Shown: positions 7,172-15,485 of the stretch, piece after piece
Position numbering within the stretch: the stretch's first letter is position 1
Layout of the letters: each line of letters opens with the position of its first letter
Assembly (NCBI GenBank): GCA_036509255.1
Contig: DATCFY010000019.1
Coordinates: 1-30,276, forward strand
From: RYN-230 sp036509255
Lineage (GTDB): Bacteria; Actinomycetota; Actinomycetes; Streptosporangiales; Streptosporangiaceae
Reading direction: 5' to 3'
DNA: 30,276 nt
Made by a program: the position numbers and the translations under genes
The notes under the pieces: model-generated
What the model was told of the DNA's origin: nothing
The model's input: the letters and a program-made list of their open reading frames with translations, nothing else
Databases searched by the model: none

Positions 7172-10018
7172 ATGACAGGCGTGGATCCAGCAGACATCGC
7201 CCAGGCTCTGCGCGCGGCGATGCAAGGCGAGGTGGATGAATCCTCCCGCCGCCGCGCCGAGTACTCCAGCGACGCCTCGAACTACCGGGTCGTGCCCCAG
7301 GTGGTGGCCTTCCCCCGGGATGCCGACGACATCCTGGCCATCGCGGCGGTCTCCCGGGGCACCGGGACCCCGCTGACCACCCGCGGCGCCGGCACCTCCA
7401 TCGCCGGAAACGCGGTCGGGCCGGGGATCGTCATGGACACCTCGCGGCACCTGGGCCGGATCCTGGACCTCGACCCGGAGGCGCGGACGGCCCGGGTCGA
7501 GCCTGGCGTCATCCTGGCCAGCCTCCAGGCGGCCGCGGCCCCCTACGGGCTGCGGTTCGGCCCTGATCCCTCCACCCAGTCCCGGGCCACCCTGGGCGGC
7601 ATGATCGGCAATAACGCGTGCGGCGCGCACGCGCTGGCCTACGGCCGCACCGCGGACAACGTGCTCGAGCTGGACGTGGTGGACGGCACCGGGCGGCGTT
7701 TCACGGCCGGCCGCGGCCTGGACCCGGTGCCCGGCCTCGAGTCTCTCGTCTCGGCGAACCTGGCCCTGCTGCGCAAAGAGTTCGGGCGGCTGCGCCGTCA
7801 GGTCTCCGGGTACTCCCTGGAGCACCTGCTCCCGGAGAACGGGGCCAGCCTGGCCCGGACGCTGTCCGGCACGGAAGGCACCGTGGTCACCATGCTGGGC
7901 GCCACGGTCCGCCTGGTCCCGGTGGCGCAGGCCCACGCGCTGGTCGTGCTCGGCTACCCGGACGTGGCCGACGCGGCCGACGCGGTGCCCGCGATCCTGG
8001 CCCACACGCCGCTGGCCATCGAAGGCCTGGACGCCCGGATGGTCGACGTGGTGCGCCGCCGCAAGGGATCGTCCCGGGTACCCGAGCTGCCCCCCGGTGA
8101 TGCCTGGCTGATGGTCGAGATGGGCGCCACCTCCCCGGCCGAGGCGGTGTCCCTGGCCCAGGCCATGGTGGCCAGCGCCGGCGCCATGGCCGCCGCGGTG
8201 ATCCCGGCGGGCCCGGAGGCCTCGGCGGTCTGGCGCATCCGGGAAGACGGCGCGGGACTCGCCGGGCGGACCCCCGGCAACAAGCAAGCCTGGCCCGGCT
8301 GGGAGGACGCGGCCGTGCAACCGGACCGGCTCGGCGCCTACCTGCGGGAGTTCCGCGCCCTGCTCGGGTCCTACGACCTGGACGGGCTGCTGTATGGGCA
8401 CTTCGGGGACGGCTGCATCCACGTCCGGATCGACTTCCCGCTGGACCGGCCGGACGGCGCCCAGGTGATGCGCCGGTTCCTGACCGATGCGGCGCACCTG
8501 GTGACCGCGCACGGCGGGTCGCTGTCCGGGGAGCACGGCGACGGCCGGGCCCGCAGCGAGCTGCTGCCGGTGATGTACTCACCCGAAGCGCTGGCTGCCT
8601 TCGGCGCCTTCAAGCAGCTGCTGGACCCCGCCGACCTGCTCAATCCCGGTGTCCTGGTCCGCCCCCGGCCGCTGGACGCTGACCTGCGCCGCCCGGGCGC
8701 CGCCCCGCTGCCCCGGCAGGGGGGCTTCGTGCTCGCCGAGGACGACGGCGACCTGACCAAAGCCGTGCACCGCTGTGTGGGCGTGGGCAAATGCCGGGCC
8801 GACTCGTCCGCGTCAGGCGGCTTCATGTGCCCTTCCTACCTCGCCACCCGCGATGAGAAGGACTCCACCCGGGCCCGCGCGCGGGTACTGCAGGAGATGG
8901 CCCAGGGCACCCTGGTCTCCGGCGGCTGGAAGTCGCCCGAGGTGCGTGACTCGCTGGACCTGTGCCTGTCCTGCAAGGCCTGCTCGGCGGACTGCCCGGC
9001 CGGGGTGGACATGGCCCAGTACAAGTCCGAGGTGGCCTACCGGGCCTACCGGCGGCGGCTGCGGCCGCGCTCGCACTACGCGCTGGGCCAGCTGCCCCGC
9101 TGGTCCCGGTGGGCCGGGGCCGCGCCCCGGCTGGTCAACGCCCTGCTGCGGATCGGGCCACTGGCAACGGCGGTGCTGGCCGCGGGGGGGATGGACACCC
9201 GGCGGGCGATCCCGTCGTTCGCCGCGGTGCCGTTCCGCCGCTCGGCCGGCCAGCGCTCAGCCCCGCGGGCCCCGGCCGCCGACGGCGGGCCGCGCCCGGT
9301 GGTGCTGTGGGCCGACTCGTTCAGTGACGCCTTCGATCCTGAGGTGCCGCAGGCGGCTCTCACGGTGCTGGGCCAGGCCGGTTACCAGGTGATCGTCCCT
9401 GAGCGCGTGGCCTGCTGCGGGCTGACCTGGATCAGCACCGGCCAGCTGGACGGGGCGCGCCGCCGCCTGGGCTCCCTGCTGGATGTCCTCGGCCCGTACG
9501 CCGAGGCCGGCATCCCAATCGTCGGGCTGGAACCCTCGTGCACCGCCGTGCTCCGGTCTGACCTGGGCGACCTGTTCCCCGGCCACCCCCGGGCCGCCGC
9601 GGTGGCCGCCGCGACCCGCACGCTCGCTGAGCTGCTCACCGCGCCGCCGCCGCTCGGCCCGGGGCCGCACTGGACCCCGCCGGACCTGACCGGGAGCGAG
9701 ATCATCGCCCAGCCGCACTGCCATCACTACTCGGTGATGGGTTACGGCCCGGACCGGGCGCTGCTGGCCGCGGCCGGGGCCACGGTCACCACGCTGGCCG
9801 GGTGCTGCGGCCTGGCCGGGAACTTCGGCATGGAGAAAGGCCACTACGACGTCTCCGCGGCGGTCGCGGAGCTGGCCCTGCTGCCCGCGCTGCGGGGGGC
9901 CACGCCCGGCACGGTCTTCCTGGCCGACGGGTTCTCCTGCCGTACCCAGGCCGACCAGCTCGGCGGGGTACGGGGCCAGCACCTGGCCCAGATACTGGCC
10001 TCCCGCCCCCGGGACTGA
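7172..10018 (+). CDS. GlcD-GlcF fusion: FAD and Fe-S 2-hydroxyacid dehydrogenase
   Basis: A 948-residue fusion enzyme. Residues about 40-220 are the FAD-binding PP-loop domain (RGAGTSIAGNAVGPGIVMD; later GGMIGNNACGAHALAYGRT). Residues about 250-495 are the GlcD/D-lactate-dehydrogenase C-terminal cap with LSGEHGDGRARSEL. A 4Fe-4S region follows: Cys535, 541 and 553, then Cys598, 601, 604 and 608 in CLSCKACSADCP. The last 250 residues hold two GlcF-type CCG segments (Cys748-749 and Cys878-879). This architecture matches D-lactate or D-2-hydroxyglutarate-type dehydrogenases that pass electrons from a 2-hydroxyacid through FAD and Fe-S centres to the respiratory chain. The exact substrate cannot be read from sequence. 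It is monocistronic and converges on the permease gene. Confidence 0.93.
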   Translation: MTGVDPADIAQALRAAMQGEVDESSRRRAEYSSDASNYRVVPQVVAFPRDADDILAIAAVSRGTGTPLTTRGAGTSIAGNAVGPGIVMDTSRHLGRILDLDPEARTARVEPGVILASLQAAAAPYGLRFGPDPSTQSRATLGGMIGNNACGAHALAYGRTADNVLELDVVDGTGRRFTAGRGLDPVPGLESLVSANLALLRKEFGRLRRQVSGYSLEHLLPENGASLARTLSGTEGTVVTMLGATVRLVPVAQAHALVVLGYPDVADAADAVPAILAHTPLAIEGLDARMVDVVRRRKGSSRVPELPPGDAWLMVEMGATSPAEAVSLAQAMVASAGAMAAAVIPAGPEASAVWRIREDGAGLAGRTPGNKQAWPGWEDAAVQPDRLGAYLREFRALLGSYDLDGLLYGHFGDGCIHVRIDFPLDRPDGAQVMRRFLTDAAHLVTAHGGSLSGEHGDGRARSELLPVMYSPEALAAFGAFKQLLDPADLLNPGVLVRPRPLDADLRRPGAAPLPRQGGFVLAEDDGDLTKAVHRCVGVGKCRADSSASGGFMCPSYLATRDEKDSTRARARVLQEMAQGTLVSGGWKSPEVRDSLDLCLSCKACSADCPAGVDMAQYKSEVAYRAYRRRLRPRSHYALGQLPRWSRWAGAAPRLVNALLRIGPLATAVLAAGGMDTRRAIPSFAAVPFRRSAGQRSAPRAPAADGGPRPVVLWADSFSDAFDPEVPQAALTVLGQAGYQVIVPERVACCGLTWISTGQLDGARRRLGSLLDVLGPYAEAGIPIVGLEPSCTAVLRSDLGDLFPGHPRAAAVAAATRTLAELLTAPPPLGPGPHWTPPDLTGSEIIAQPHCHHYSVMGYGPDRALLAAAGATVTTLAGCCGLAGNFGMEKGHYDVSAAVAELALLPALRGATPGTVFLADGFSCRTQADQLGGVRGQHLAQILASRPRD

Positions 10019-10035
10019 CCGCGTCGGAGTCAGTC
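10013..10035. terminator. Hairpin holding both convergent stop codons
   Basis: Perfect arms GACTGAC (10013-10019) and GTCAGTC (10029-10035) with a 9-base loop. The dehydrogenase TGA is in the left arm and the permease stop is in the right arm, pairing with each other. It is a candidate bidirectional terminator or transcript-end stabiliser. Confidence 0.5.
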
Positions 10036-10908
10036 GCGCCGGCGGACGGCGGCCAGGGCGATGGCGGCCAGGGCGAGCGCCATCGCGGCGTAGATGGCTG
10101 TCTCCACCCCCTGGAGCGCCCAGTAGTGGCTCTCGGGCTGATACTCAAAAACGAAGTGCAGGTGAGCTCGGACCGCGCACCGGCCGAGGCCCGCCTGGCT
10201 TTGCGTCCGGTAAAAGCACGAGCCCATCCGAGTCCACGGGCTGGCCCAGGTCTGGCCGGGCGCCGGGCTGGTCCGTCCGAGCGGCAGGTACGCGCCGTTC
10301 AGCACCCAGCCGGACGGCTGGATGACCGGCTGAGCGGTATAGCTGGCGACGGACGGCGGCACGAGCGCCGGGCGCAGGCCGTCGATCAGCAGCCGCACCG
10401 CGGTAAAGATCGGGACGCCTGCCGCGAACGCCCAGCCGGGCCGGCGGAGCACCGCTCCGAGCGCCGCGCCCAGCAGATAGGCGAACAGCACGTAGCCGAT
10501 GCTGACGACGCCGGTAATGCCGAAATTCCTGGGCACGATGTCGGGACCTGAGCGTGTGGCTCCGATCCACCAGCCCAGCAACGGCATGAGCAGGGCGGTG
10601 AGGCCCGCGCTCACCAGGGCGCCCACGGCCAGCTTGCCAGTCAGCCAACGAGCCCGGCTGATGCTCTGGGTCCAGGCGACCCGGTCGGTGCCGCCCTCGG
10701 CCTCCGCGGCGACGACCGCAACCCCGACGGCCAGCCCGAGCAGGCCGGGCAGGGCGTAGAGGACGTATACGTCGCCCGTGTCGGACATCTGCGACCAGTG
10801 GGCCTGACGGTCCAGCCCGCTCGCGGCCAGCCATACCATCAGCACGGCGACCGCTACGGCTGCGGCGACATACTGCAGGCGCTGCACGCGCCACGCCACC
10901 CAGGTCAT
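10030..10908 (-). CDS. ABC transporter permease (second of a tandem pair)
   Basis: A 292-residue multi-span membrane protein with about six helices: TM1 at 12-30, then segments near 50-68, 95-115, 130-152, 160-178 and a last helix before the C-terminal RRRD. It opens MTWVAWRVQRLQ, as does the neighbour upstream, and shares YALPGLLGLAVG, RVAWTQSISRARWL, RRPGWAFA and SHYWALQG..ETAIYA with it, so the two are tandem paralogues. The gene follows the first permease by 49 bases, in an operon with GntR and ATPase genes. Related operons export peptide or cell-envelope-active compounds, but the cargo here is unknown. Confidence 0.83.
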   Translation of the reverse strand: MTWVAWRVQRLQYVAAAVAVAVLMVWLAASGLDRQAHWSQMSDTGDVYVLYALPGLLGLAVGVAVVAAEAEGGTDRVAWTQSISRARWLTGKLAVGALVSAGLTALLMPLLGWWIGATRSGPDIVPRNFGITGVVSIGYVLFAYLLGAALGAVLRRPGWAFAAGVPIFTAVRLLIDGLRPALVPPSVASYTAQPVIQPSGWVLNGAYLPLGRTSPAPGQTWASPWTRMGSCFYRTQSQAGLGRCAVRAHLHFVFEYQPESHYWALQGVETAIYAAMALALAAIALAAVRRRD

Positions 10909-10957
10909 CGCGGCTCACCCTCCCCGCGGGTGCGCCGTCCTATCCCGGGAGCTGGCC

Positions 10958-11884
10958 TCACGATGACCACTTCCGCACGGCGATCACGGTCACCCCGAGC
11001 AGCAGGACCGCGATCCCGGCGAAGATGGCCGTTTCGGCTCCCTGGAGGGCCCAGTAATGACTGGCGGGCTGGAACTGCATTACGTAGTGGACGTGGGCCA
11101 GGGCAGCGCAGTGGGCATCGGCAGCCATGGACCTGGCGTGGTTCGTGCAGGTGTAGTAGCTGGCTGGCGGGCTGGCCTGCCACGTCTGCCCCGGAACCGG
11201 GCTGGTCCGGCCGGCGGGTACCAGACCCGAGTTCAGCAGCCACCCGTTCCACACGGCCTTCGACGGGATCCCGGTCAAGCTGGCGTAGCTGGCTGGCCCG
11301 ACCAGATGGGGCCGCCACCAGTCCTCGACCAGCAGCCGGCCGGCCGCGAACACCGGGATGCCCAGGGCGAACGCCCATCCGGGACGCCGGATGACCGCCC
11401 CAAGCGCCGTGCCGAGCGCGAAAGCGAACAAGGTGTAGCCGACTACGACGATCCCCGTCACGTCGAAAGCAGCAGGCTGGATGCGTACGCCCGAGAAGCC
11501 GCCCGAGTTCGTGCTGGCCGCGATGGACACCACCTTCGTCCACCACTCGAGCAGCGCGGTGAGAGCAGCGCTGAGGCCGGCCGCGACCAGGCCGCCCATG
11601 AGTAGCTTGAACGCGAGCCAGCGAGTCCGCGGGATGCTCTGAGTCCAGGCGAGCCTTTGGGTTCTGTGGCCGGCCTCGCCCGCGACGAGCGGTGCCCCGA
11701 GGGCCAGCCCGAGGAGGCCGGGCAGAGCGTACAGCAGCCCGACGTCGCCGTCAGTCCAGTACTTCCACGCCGGGCTGTGTCCCGTGACCAGGCCGGTGGC
11801 GGTCAGCCATACCGCGAGCATCGCCACGGCCCCTAGCGCGGCGAGGATCTGCGGACGCTGGACCCGCCACGCGACCCAGGTCAC
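10958..11884 (-). CDS. ABC transporter permease (first of a tandem pair)
   Basis: A 308-residue membrane protein. The start is a GTG at 11884 in a GTGA overlap with the ATPase stop; the longer frame to 12004 lies inside the ATPase gene and is rejected. About six membrane helices. The extracytoplasmic loop before the last helix contains Cys and His (YYTCTNHARSMAADAHCAA). It is closely similar in plan to the following permease and slightly longer, so the pair probably acts as a heterodimer with one ATPase. Confidence 0.85.
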   Translation of the reverse strand: MTWVAWRVQRPQILAALGAVAMLAVWLTATGLVTGHSPAWKYWTDGDVGLLYALPGLLGLALGAPLVAGEAGHRTQRLAWTQSIPRTRWLAFKLLMGGLVAAGLSAALTALLEWWTKVVSIAASTNSGGFSGVRIQPAAFDVTGIVVVGYTLFAFALGTALGAVIRRPGWAFALGIPVFAAGRLLVEDWWRPHLVGPASYASLTGIPSKAVWNGWLLNSGLVPAGRTSPVPGQTWQASPPASYYTCTNHARSMAADAHCAALAHVHYVMQFQPASHYWALQGAETAIFAGIAVLLLGVTVIAVRKWSS

Positions 11885-12852
11885 CGGGCCTCCACTGGCG
11901 CGGCGCCCCGCGCCCACCGGCCGGGCCGCTGCGGCAGGTCCTGGGGGCGGTGACGCAGGTAGGCCAGCACGATCTCGTCCAGCGTCGGCTCGACCACCTC
12001 CCACGCCGGATCGGCGATCGGTAGCCCGGCGGGTGGCTGCGCTGAGGCCGGCTGCCCCGCGATGAGCTGCCCCGCGCGGACGATCATGGTGGTCTGGCGG
12101 CCGGTTGTGACCGATGAGACCACCGCCCCGTCGGCCGGGACGGGCGGGGCCGCCGCGGCCGGCCCGAGCAACATCCGGTGGCTGGCCAGCACGTGGTCCA
12201 GGTCACCGGCGAGCTGGACGCGCGACGCCGACAGGATGATCACGTAGTCGCAGACCGTGGCCAGATCCGCCACGGCATGGGAGGACAGCAGGACCGTGGC
12301 GCCGTCGTCGACGACCGACTGGAGCAGGATGTGCATCAGGTCGTCGCGGGCCAGCGGGTCCAGCGCGGCCACCGGCTCATCGAGCAGCAGCAGTTCCGGC
12401 CGCTTGGCCAGGCACATCGTGAGCGCGACCTGGGCCTGCTGGCCGCCCGATAGCCTGCCGATCCGGGACCTGGGGGAAATGGCAAGGTCGTCGAGGTGGC
12501 GCCGGGCCCGTGTGTCATCCCAGCGCGGGTTCAGCTCCCGCCCGAAGCGGAGCATCTCGGACACGCGGAAGCCCCGGTAGAGCGGGCGGTCCTGGTCGAG
12601 GTAACCGATGCAGGCCAGCGTCTCGGTGCTCTGGGTCCCCGCCGGCCAGCCGAGCACGCTCATCTCGCCTGCGCTGGGGGTGCTGATCCCGGCGAGCATC
12701 CGCAGCAGCGTGGACTTGCCCGCGCCGTTCGGCCCGACGAGGCCGGCGATCCGGCCCGGGGGCAGCCGGAACGAGCAGTCCTGCAAAGCCCAGGCGTGCC
12801 CGTACCGTTTCCCGAGCCCTAAGGTCTCCACCGCGGCCGCTGGTGTGCTCAT
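11881..12852 (-). CDS. ABC transporter ATP-binding protein
   Basis: A 323-residue ATPase. Walker A is GPNGAGKST (residues 40-48), the signature is LSGGQQAQV, Walker B is ELLLLDEP and the H-loop is LLSSHAV. The first 220 residues are the nucleotide-binding domain; the C-terminal 100 are the variable extension seen in CcmA/YtrB-like exporters. Its ATG overlaps the GntR stop (ATGA) and its stop overlaps the first permease start (GTGA). It energises the two permeases. Confidence 0.93.
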   Translation of the reverse strand: MSTPAAAVETLGLGKRYGHAWALQDCSFRLPPGRIAGLVGPNGAGKSTLLRMLAGISTPSAGEMSVLGWPAGTQSTETLACIGYLDQDRPLYRGFRVSEMLRFGRELNPRWDDTRARRHLDDLAISPRSRIGRLSGGQQAQVALTMCLAKRPELLLLDEPVAALDPLARDDLMHILLQSVVDDGATVLLSSHAVADLATVCDYVIILSASRVQLAGDLDHVLASHRMLLGPAAAAPPVPADGAVVSSVTTGRQTTMIVRAGQLIAGQPASAQPPAGLPIADPAWEVVEPTLDEIVLAYLRHRPQDLPQRPGRWARGAAPVEAR

Positions 12853-13301
12853 CGCGCGATCTCCTCTCTCCCGGTCTCCGCCATCCTGGTCGCTCCTGCG
12901 CTGGTCCCGGGAGGGCGGACCGACAGGGCGACGAGGGCCGCGATCCCCTCGTCGTCCAGTCCCGCCGCGCGGGCCTTGCCGACCCAGGCCACGAGCTCCC
13001 GGTGCAGCTCGGCCACCTGCTCGGGCGCCGCGGCAGGCACCGGGGCCGCCAGCACGAACGTCCCCCGTCCTTGCTGTCCCTGGACGAGCCCTTCGCTTTC
13101 CAGGTCGCGGTACGCCCGGTGCACCGTGTTCGGGTTGATCGTGATCTGGGTGACGACCTCACGGACCGGGGGCAGCTGATCCCCGGGTTGCAGCAGGCCC
13201 AGGCGCACCGCCTGCCGGACCTGGTCGACAAGCTGGCGGTAGGCCGGGACCCCGGACCGGGGATCCAGCCGGAACCGGATCATCGCCTGCTCCGAGCTCA
13301 T
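12849..13301 (-). CDS. GntR-family regulator, YtrA subfamily
   Basis: About 150 residues from ATG 13301 (a second ATG at 13283 is also possible; a much earlier start at 13424 is rejected because it crosses the promoter). The winged helix fills residues 7-80: MIRFRLDPRSGVPAYRQLVD, then ITINPNTVHRAYRDLESEGL and QGRGTFV. The short helical C-terminus lacks an effector domain, as in YtrA proteins, which repress their own ABC-exporter operons. It is the first gene of the operon, consistent with autoregulation. Confidence 0.9.
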   Translation of the reverse strand: MSSEQAMIRFRLDPRSGVPAYRQLVDQVRQAVRLGLLQPGDQLPPVREVVTQITINPNTVHRAYRDLESEGLVQGQQGRGTFVLAAPVPAAAPEQVAELHRELVAWVGKARAAGLDDEGIAALVALSVRPPGTSAGATRMAETGREEIAR

Positions 13302-13306
13302 GTCCA

Positions 13307-13338
13307 AATACACTAGTGGATTAATACAATCTTGCCAA
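13307..13338 (-). promoter_or_regulatory. Promoter and dyad operator of the GntR-ABC operon
   Basis: On the minus strand, TTGGCA (13338-13333), a 17-base spacer and TAGTGT (13315-13310) form a plausible promoter ending 8 bases before the ATG at 13301, implying a near-leaderless transcript. A 16-base dyad, AATACACTAGTGGATT (13307-13322, one mismatched pair, perfect core CACTAGTG), covers the -10 region. This is where a YtrA-type repressor would bind. Confidence 0.55.
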
Positions 13339-13578
13339 GCCACTGGGTGGGCCGCCTGGGAGGCGGGGCAGGGAGGCAGGAGGAAGGCCGATCGGGGAGG
13401 CGCGGGACCCCATCCGCGCCCCATCGGCGGCTCGAGCGGAGAAGCGTGTGCTCAAAGCGTCGTGGTCGCAGCCGTCCGCGCACACGAACCGCGAAGCCCG
13501 GAGGCGGACCGCGGTTAGCGCACGAACCAGCGCGGAACGGGGGAAAGGGGCCCGGGGTCGGGCCAGTAGCCGGGCGGC

Positions 13579-14232
13579 CTAGGGCCGCTGCTGCCAGCGC
13601 CAGTTCAGGTCGCCGTGCGGCGGGGGACCGGGCAGTGGGGGCCGGCCGGGCGGTGATCCCGGGGCGGCGGCCAGGCCGTCGAGCAGCAGGCGCAGGTAGC
13701 GGCGGCGCAGTTCGCTGGTCCGGGCCGGGTCGGGCACGCGGATCGCGGCACAGCCCTCCAGTACGAGATCGAGGTCACCAGCCACCACGTCGGGACGCAG
13801 GTGGCCAACCGCCTGGGCCCGTTCCGCCAGCCCGGCGGCCAGTGCCCCGGCCCGGCGCGCGTCGTCATGCATTTCCTGGGTGGGAGTGAACGTGCCGGCC
13901 AGGTGCACGGTGAGCGAGTGCACGTCGGCGGCCACGATGCGCTCCAGGAAGCCGCTCAGCGCGGCCAGGGGATGAGGGTCGGACGCGGCCGCCTCGGCCT
14001 CGGCGATGAACCGCCGCAGCCCGTCGTGGCACAGCCGCCGCAGCAGGTCCTCCTTGCTGGGATAGCGCCGGTAGAGCGCGCTGATCCCCACGCCGGCGTG
14101 CTCGGCCACCGCGGCGACCGGGGCCTTCGGGTCGCTCAGGAACACCTGGCGCGCGGCCTCCAGGATCAGCGTGTCGTTGCGCCGGGCCTGTCCCCGCCGG
14201 CCCGGCAGCGCCTCTCCCGCACGATCTGCCAC
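13579..14232 (-). CDS. TetR/AcrR-family repressor
   Basis: A 217-residue TetR protein starting at GTG with AAGGTAAGG just upstream. The helix-turn-helix is at about 20-65: TLILEAARQVFLSDPKAPVAAV, then HAGVGISALYRRYPSKEDLLRRL. The C-terminal ligand domain ends in a Pro-rich tail. It is divergent from the epoxide hydrolase gene with two operator-like sites between, so it very likely represses that gene and itself. Its inducer is unknown. Confidence 0.93.
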   Translation of the reverse strand: MADRAGEALPGRRGQARRNDTLILEAARQVFLSDPKAPVAAVAEHAGVGISALYRRYPSKEDLLRRLCHDGLRRFIAEAEAAASDPHPLAALSGFLERIVAADVHSLTVHLAGTFTPTQEMHDDARRAGALAAGLAERAQAVGHLRPDVVAGDLDLVLEGCAAIRVPDPARTSELRRRYLRLLLDGLAAAPGSPPGRPPLPGPPPHGDLNWRWQQRP

Positions 14233-14247
14233 GAACCTTACCTTACC

Positions 14248-14268
14248 AGCGGAACGGATTATTCCGCT
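14248..14268. promoter_or_regulatory. TetR operator candidate 1
   Basis: A 21-bp dyad with 7-base arms AGCGGAA and TTCCGCT, 16 bases upstream of the tetR start. It has the same layout as the site at 14279-14299. Confidence 0.7.
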
Positions 14269-14278
14269 CTGCTAAAGT

Positions 14279-14299
14279 AACGGAATAGAGCATTCCGTT
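14279..14299. promoter_or_regulatory. TetR operator candidate 2
   Basis: A 21-bp dyad with perfect 8-base arms AACGGAAT and ATTCCGTT around a 5-base spacer, ending 5 bases before the epoxide hydrolase GTG. Its centre is 31 bases (about three helical turns) from site 1, so both lie on one face of the DNA. Confidence 0.75.
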
Positions 14300-14304
14300 C
14301 TGAA

Positions 14305-15462
14305 GTGAGGGAAGCCATAACCGGCGCCGCCGCCATCCGCCCGTACCGTGTCGACATCCCGCAGGCCGCCCTGGATGACCTGGCCGGACGGCTGCGCCGG
14401 ACGACGTGGCCAGACGAGCTGACCGGCGCCACCGGCAGCTACGGCATGACCTTGGCCCGGGTCCGGGACCTGGCCAGGTACTGGGTGGACGGATTCGACT
14501 GGCGGGCAGTCGAGGCCCGGCTGAACTCCTATCGGCAGTTCGTCACCGACATCGACGGGCAGAGCATCCACTTCCTGCACGTCCGGTCCTCGCGGCAGGA
14601 CGCCACGCCGCTGCTGCTCACCCACGGCTGGCCCGGCTCCGTCATCGAGTACCTGGACCTCATCACGCCCCTGACCGAGCCGGACGACCCGGCCGCGCCC
14701 GCCTTCGACCTGGTCATACCCTCGCTGCCGGGGTTCGGGTTCTCCGGGCCGACGCGCGGCCCCGGCTGGGACCGCTACCGCACCGCGCGGGCCTGGGCGG
14801 AGCTGATGCGCCGCCTCGGCTACAACCGTTACGGAGCAGTCGGCAACGACGCGGGCTCGATGATCTCCCCCGAGGTGGGCCGGATCGATCCGGATCACGT
14901 CATCGGGGTGCACGTCACCCAGCTGTTCTCCTTCCCGTCGGGGGACCCCGACGAGTTCAGCGGGCTGAGTGAGGCCGACCAGGCGGCCCTGGGCCACCTG
15001 AAGTGGTTCTACGACACCATGTTCTCCTTCAACACGCTGCACAGCCAGCAGCCGCAGACGCTGGCGTTCGCCCTGGCCGACTCCCCGGCCGGCCTGCTCG
15101 CCTGGAACGCCCAGCTGCTCGGGGAGAGCCTGGACCCCGGCTTCGTCGTGGCCAACGTGGCGCTGTACTGGCTGACCGGCACCTCGGGGTCGGCGATCCG
15201 GTTTTACTACGAGGACGCGCACACCGGCGGGCACCCGGACGGGCCGACCACCGCGCCGACCGGGCTGGCCATGTTCGCCGGGGACTTCCAGTCGATCCGC
15301 CGGTTCGCCGAGCGGGACCACCACGGCATCGTCAGCTGGAACTGCTACGACCCCGGGCTTCCCTCAGGCGGCCCGCGCGACGCGGCCGGGCATTACGCGG
15401 CGCACCAGGCCAGGGATCTGCTGGCCGGGGACATCCGGCAGTTCTTCGCCAAGCTGGCCTGA
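14305..15462 (+). CDS. Epoxide hydrolase, alpha/beta-hydrolase with EHN domain
   Basis: A 385-residue enzyme. The N-terminal EHN domain spans about 7-115 (IRPYRVDIPQAALDDLAGRL). The oxyanion motif HGWPG begins at His107. The nucleophile elbow GNDAGS places Asp182 where the family has GGDWG. The C-terminal HYAAHQ carries the likely catalytic His. Such enzymes open epoxides to diols through an ester to Asp. The start is a GTG without a clear ribosome site, directly after an operator, so translation may be leaderless. It is regulated by the divergent TetR. The family is secure; the substrate is unknown. Confidence 0.92.
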   Translation: MREAITGAAAIRPYRVDIPQAALDDLAGRLRRTTWPDELTGATGSYGMTLARVRDLARYWVDGFDWRAVEARLNSYRQFVTDIDGQSIHFLHVRSSRQDATPLLLTHGWPGSVIEYLDLITPLTEPDDPAAPAFDLVIPSLPGFGFSGPTRGPGWDRYRTARAWAELMRRLGYNRYGAVGNDAGSMISPEVGRIDPDHVIGVHVTQLFSFPSGDPDEFSGLSEADQAALGHLKWFYDTMFSFNTLHSQQPQTLAFALADSPAGLLAWNAQLLGESLDPGFVVANVALYWLTGTSGSAIRFYYEDAHTGGHPDGPTTAPTGLAMFAGDFQSIRRFAERDHHGIVSWNCYDPGLPSGGPRDAAGHYAAHQARDLLAGDIRQFFAKLA

Positions 15463-15472
15463 GCGGCCAGCT
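15452..15472. terminator. Hairpin at the epoxide hydrolase/MFS convergent end
   Basis: Perfect 8-base arms AGCTGGCC and GGCCAGCT around the 5-base loop TGAGC, whose first three bases are the epoxide hydrolase stop. It lies 14 bases beyond the stop of the convergent MFS gene and could serve both. Confidence 0.55.
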
Positions 15473-15485
15473 CACCGGACCAGGA

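Noticed and set aside
6956..8536. 526-residue minus-strand ORF opposite the dehydrogenase gene
   Set aside because: Low-complexity Gly/Arg/Gln/His-rich translation without domain features; it mirrors the third-position GC bias of the real plus-strand gene.
14272..15324. 350-residue minus-strand ORF opposite the epoxide hydrolase
   Set aside because: Gly/Val/Gln-rich shadow with no ribosome site or motif.
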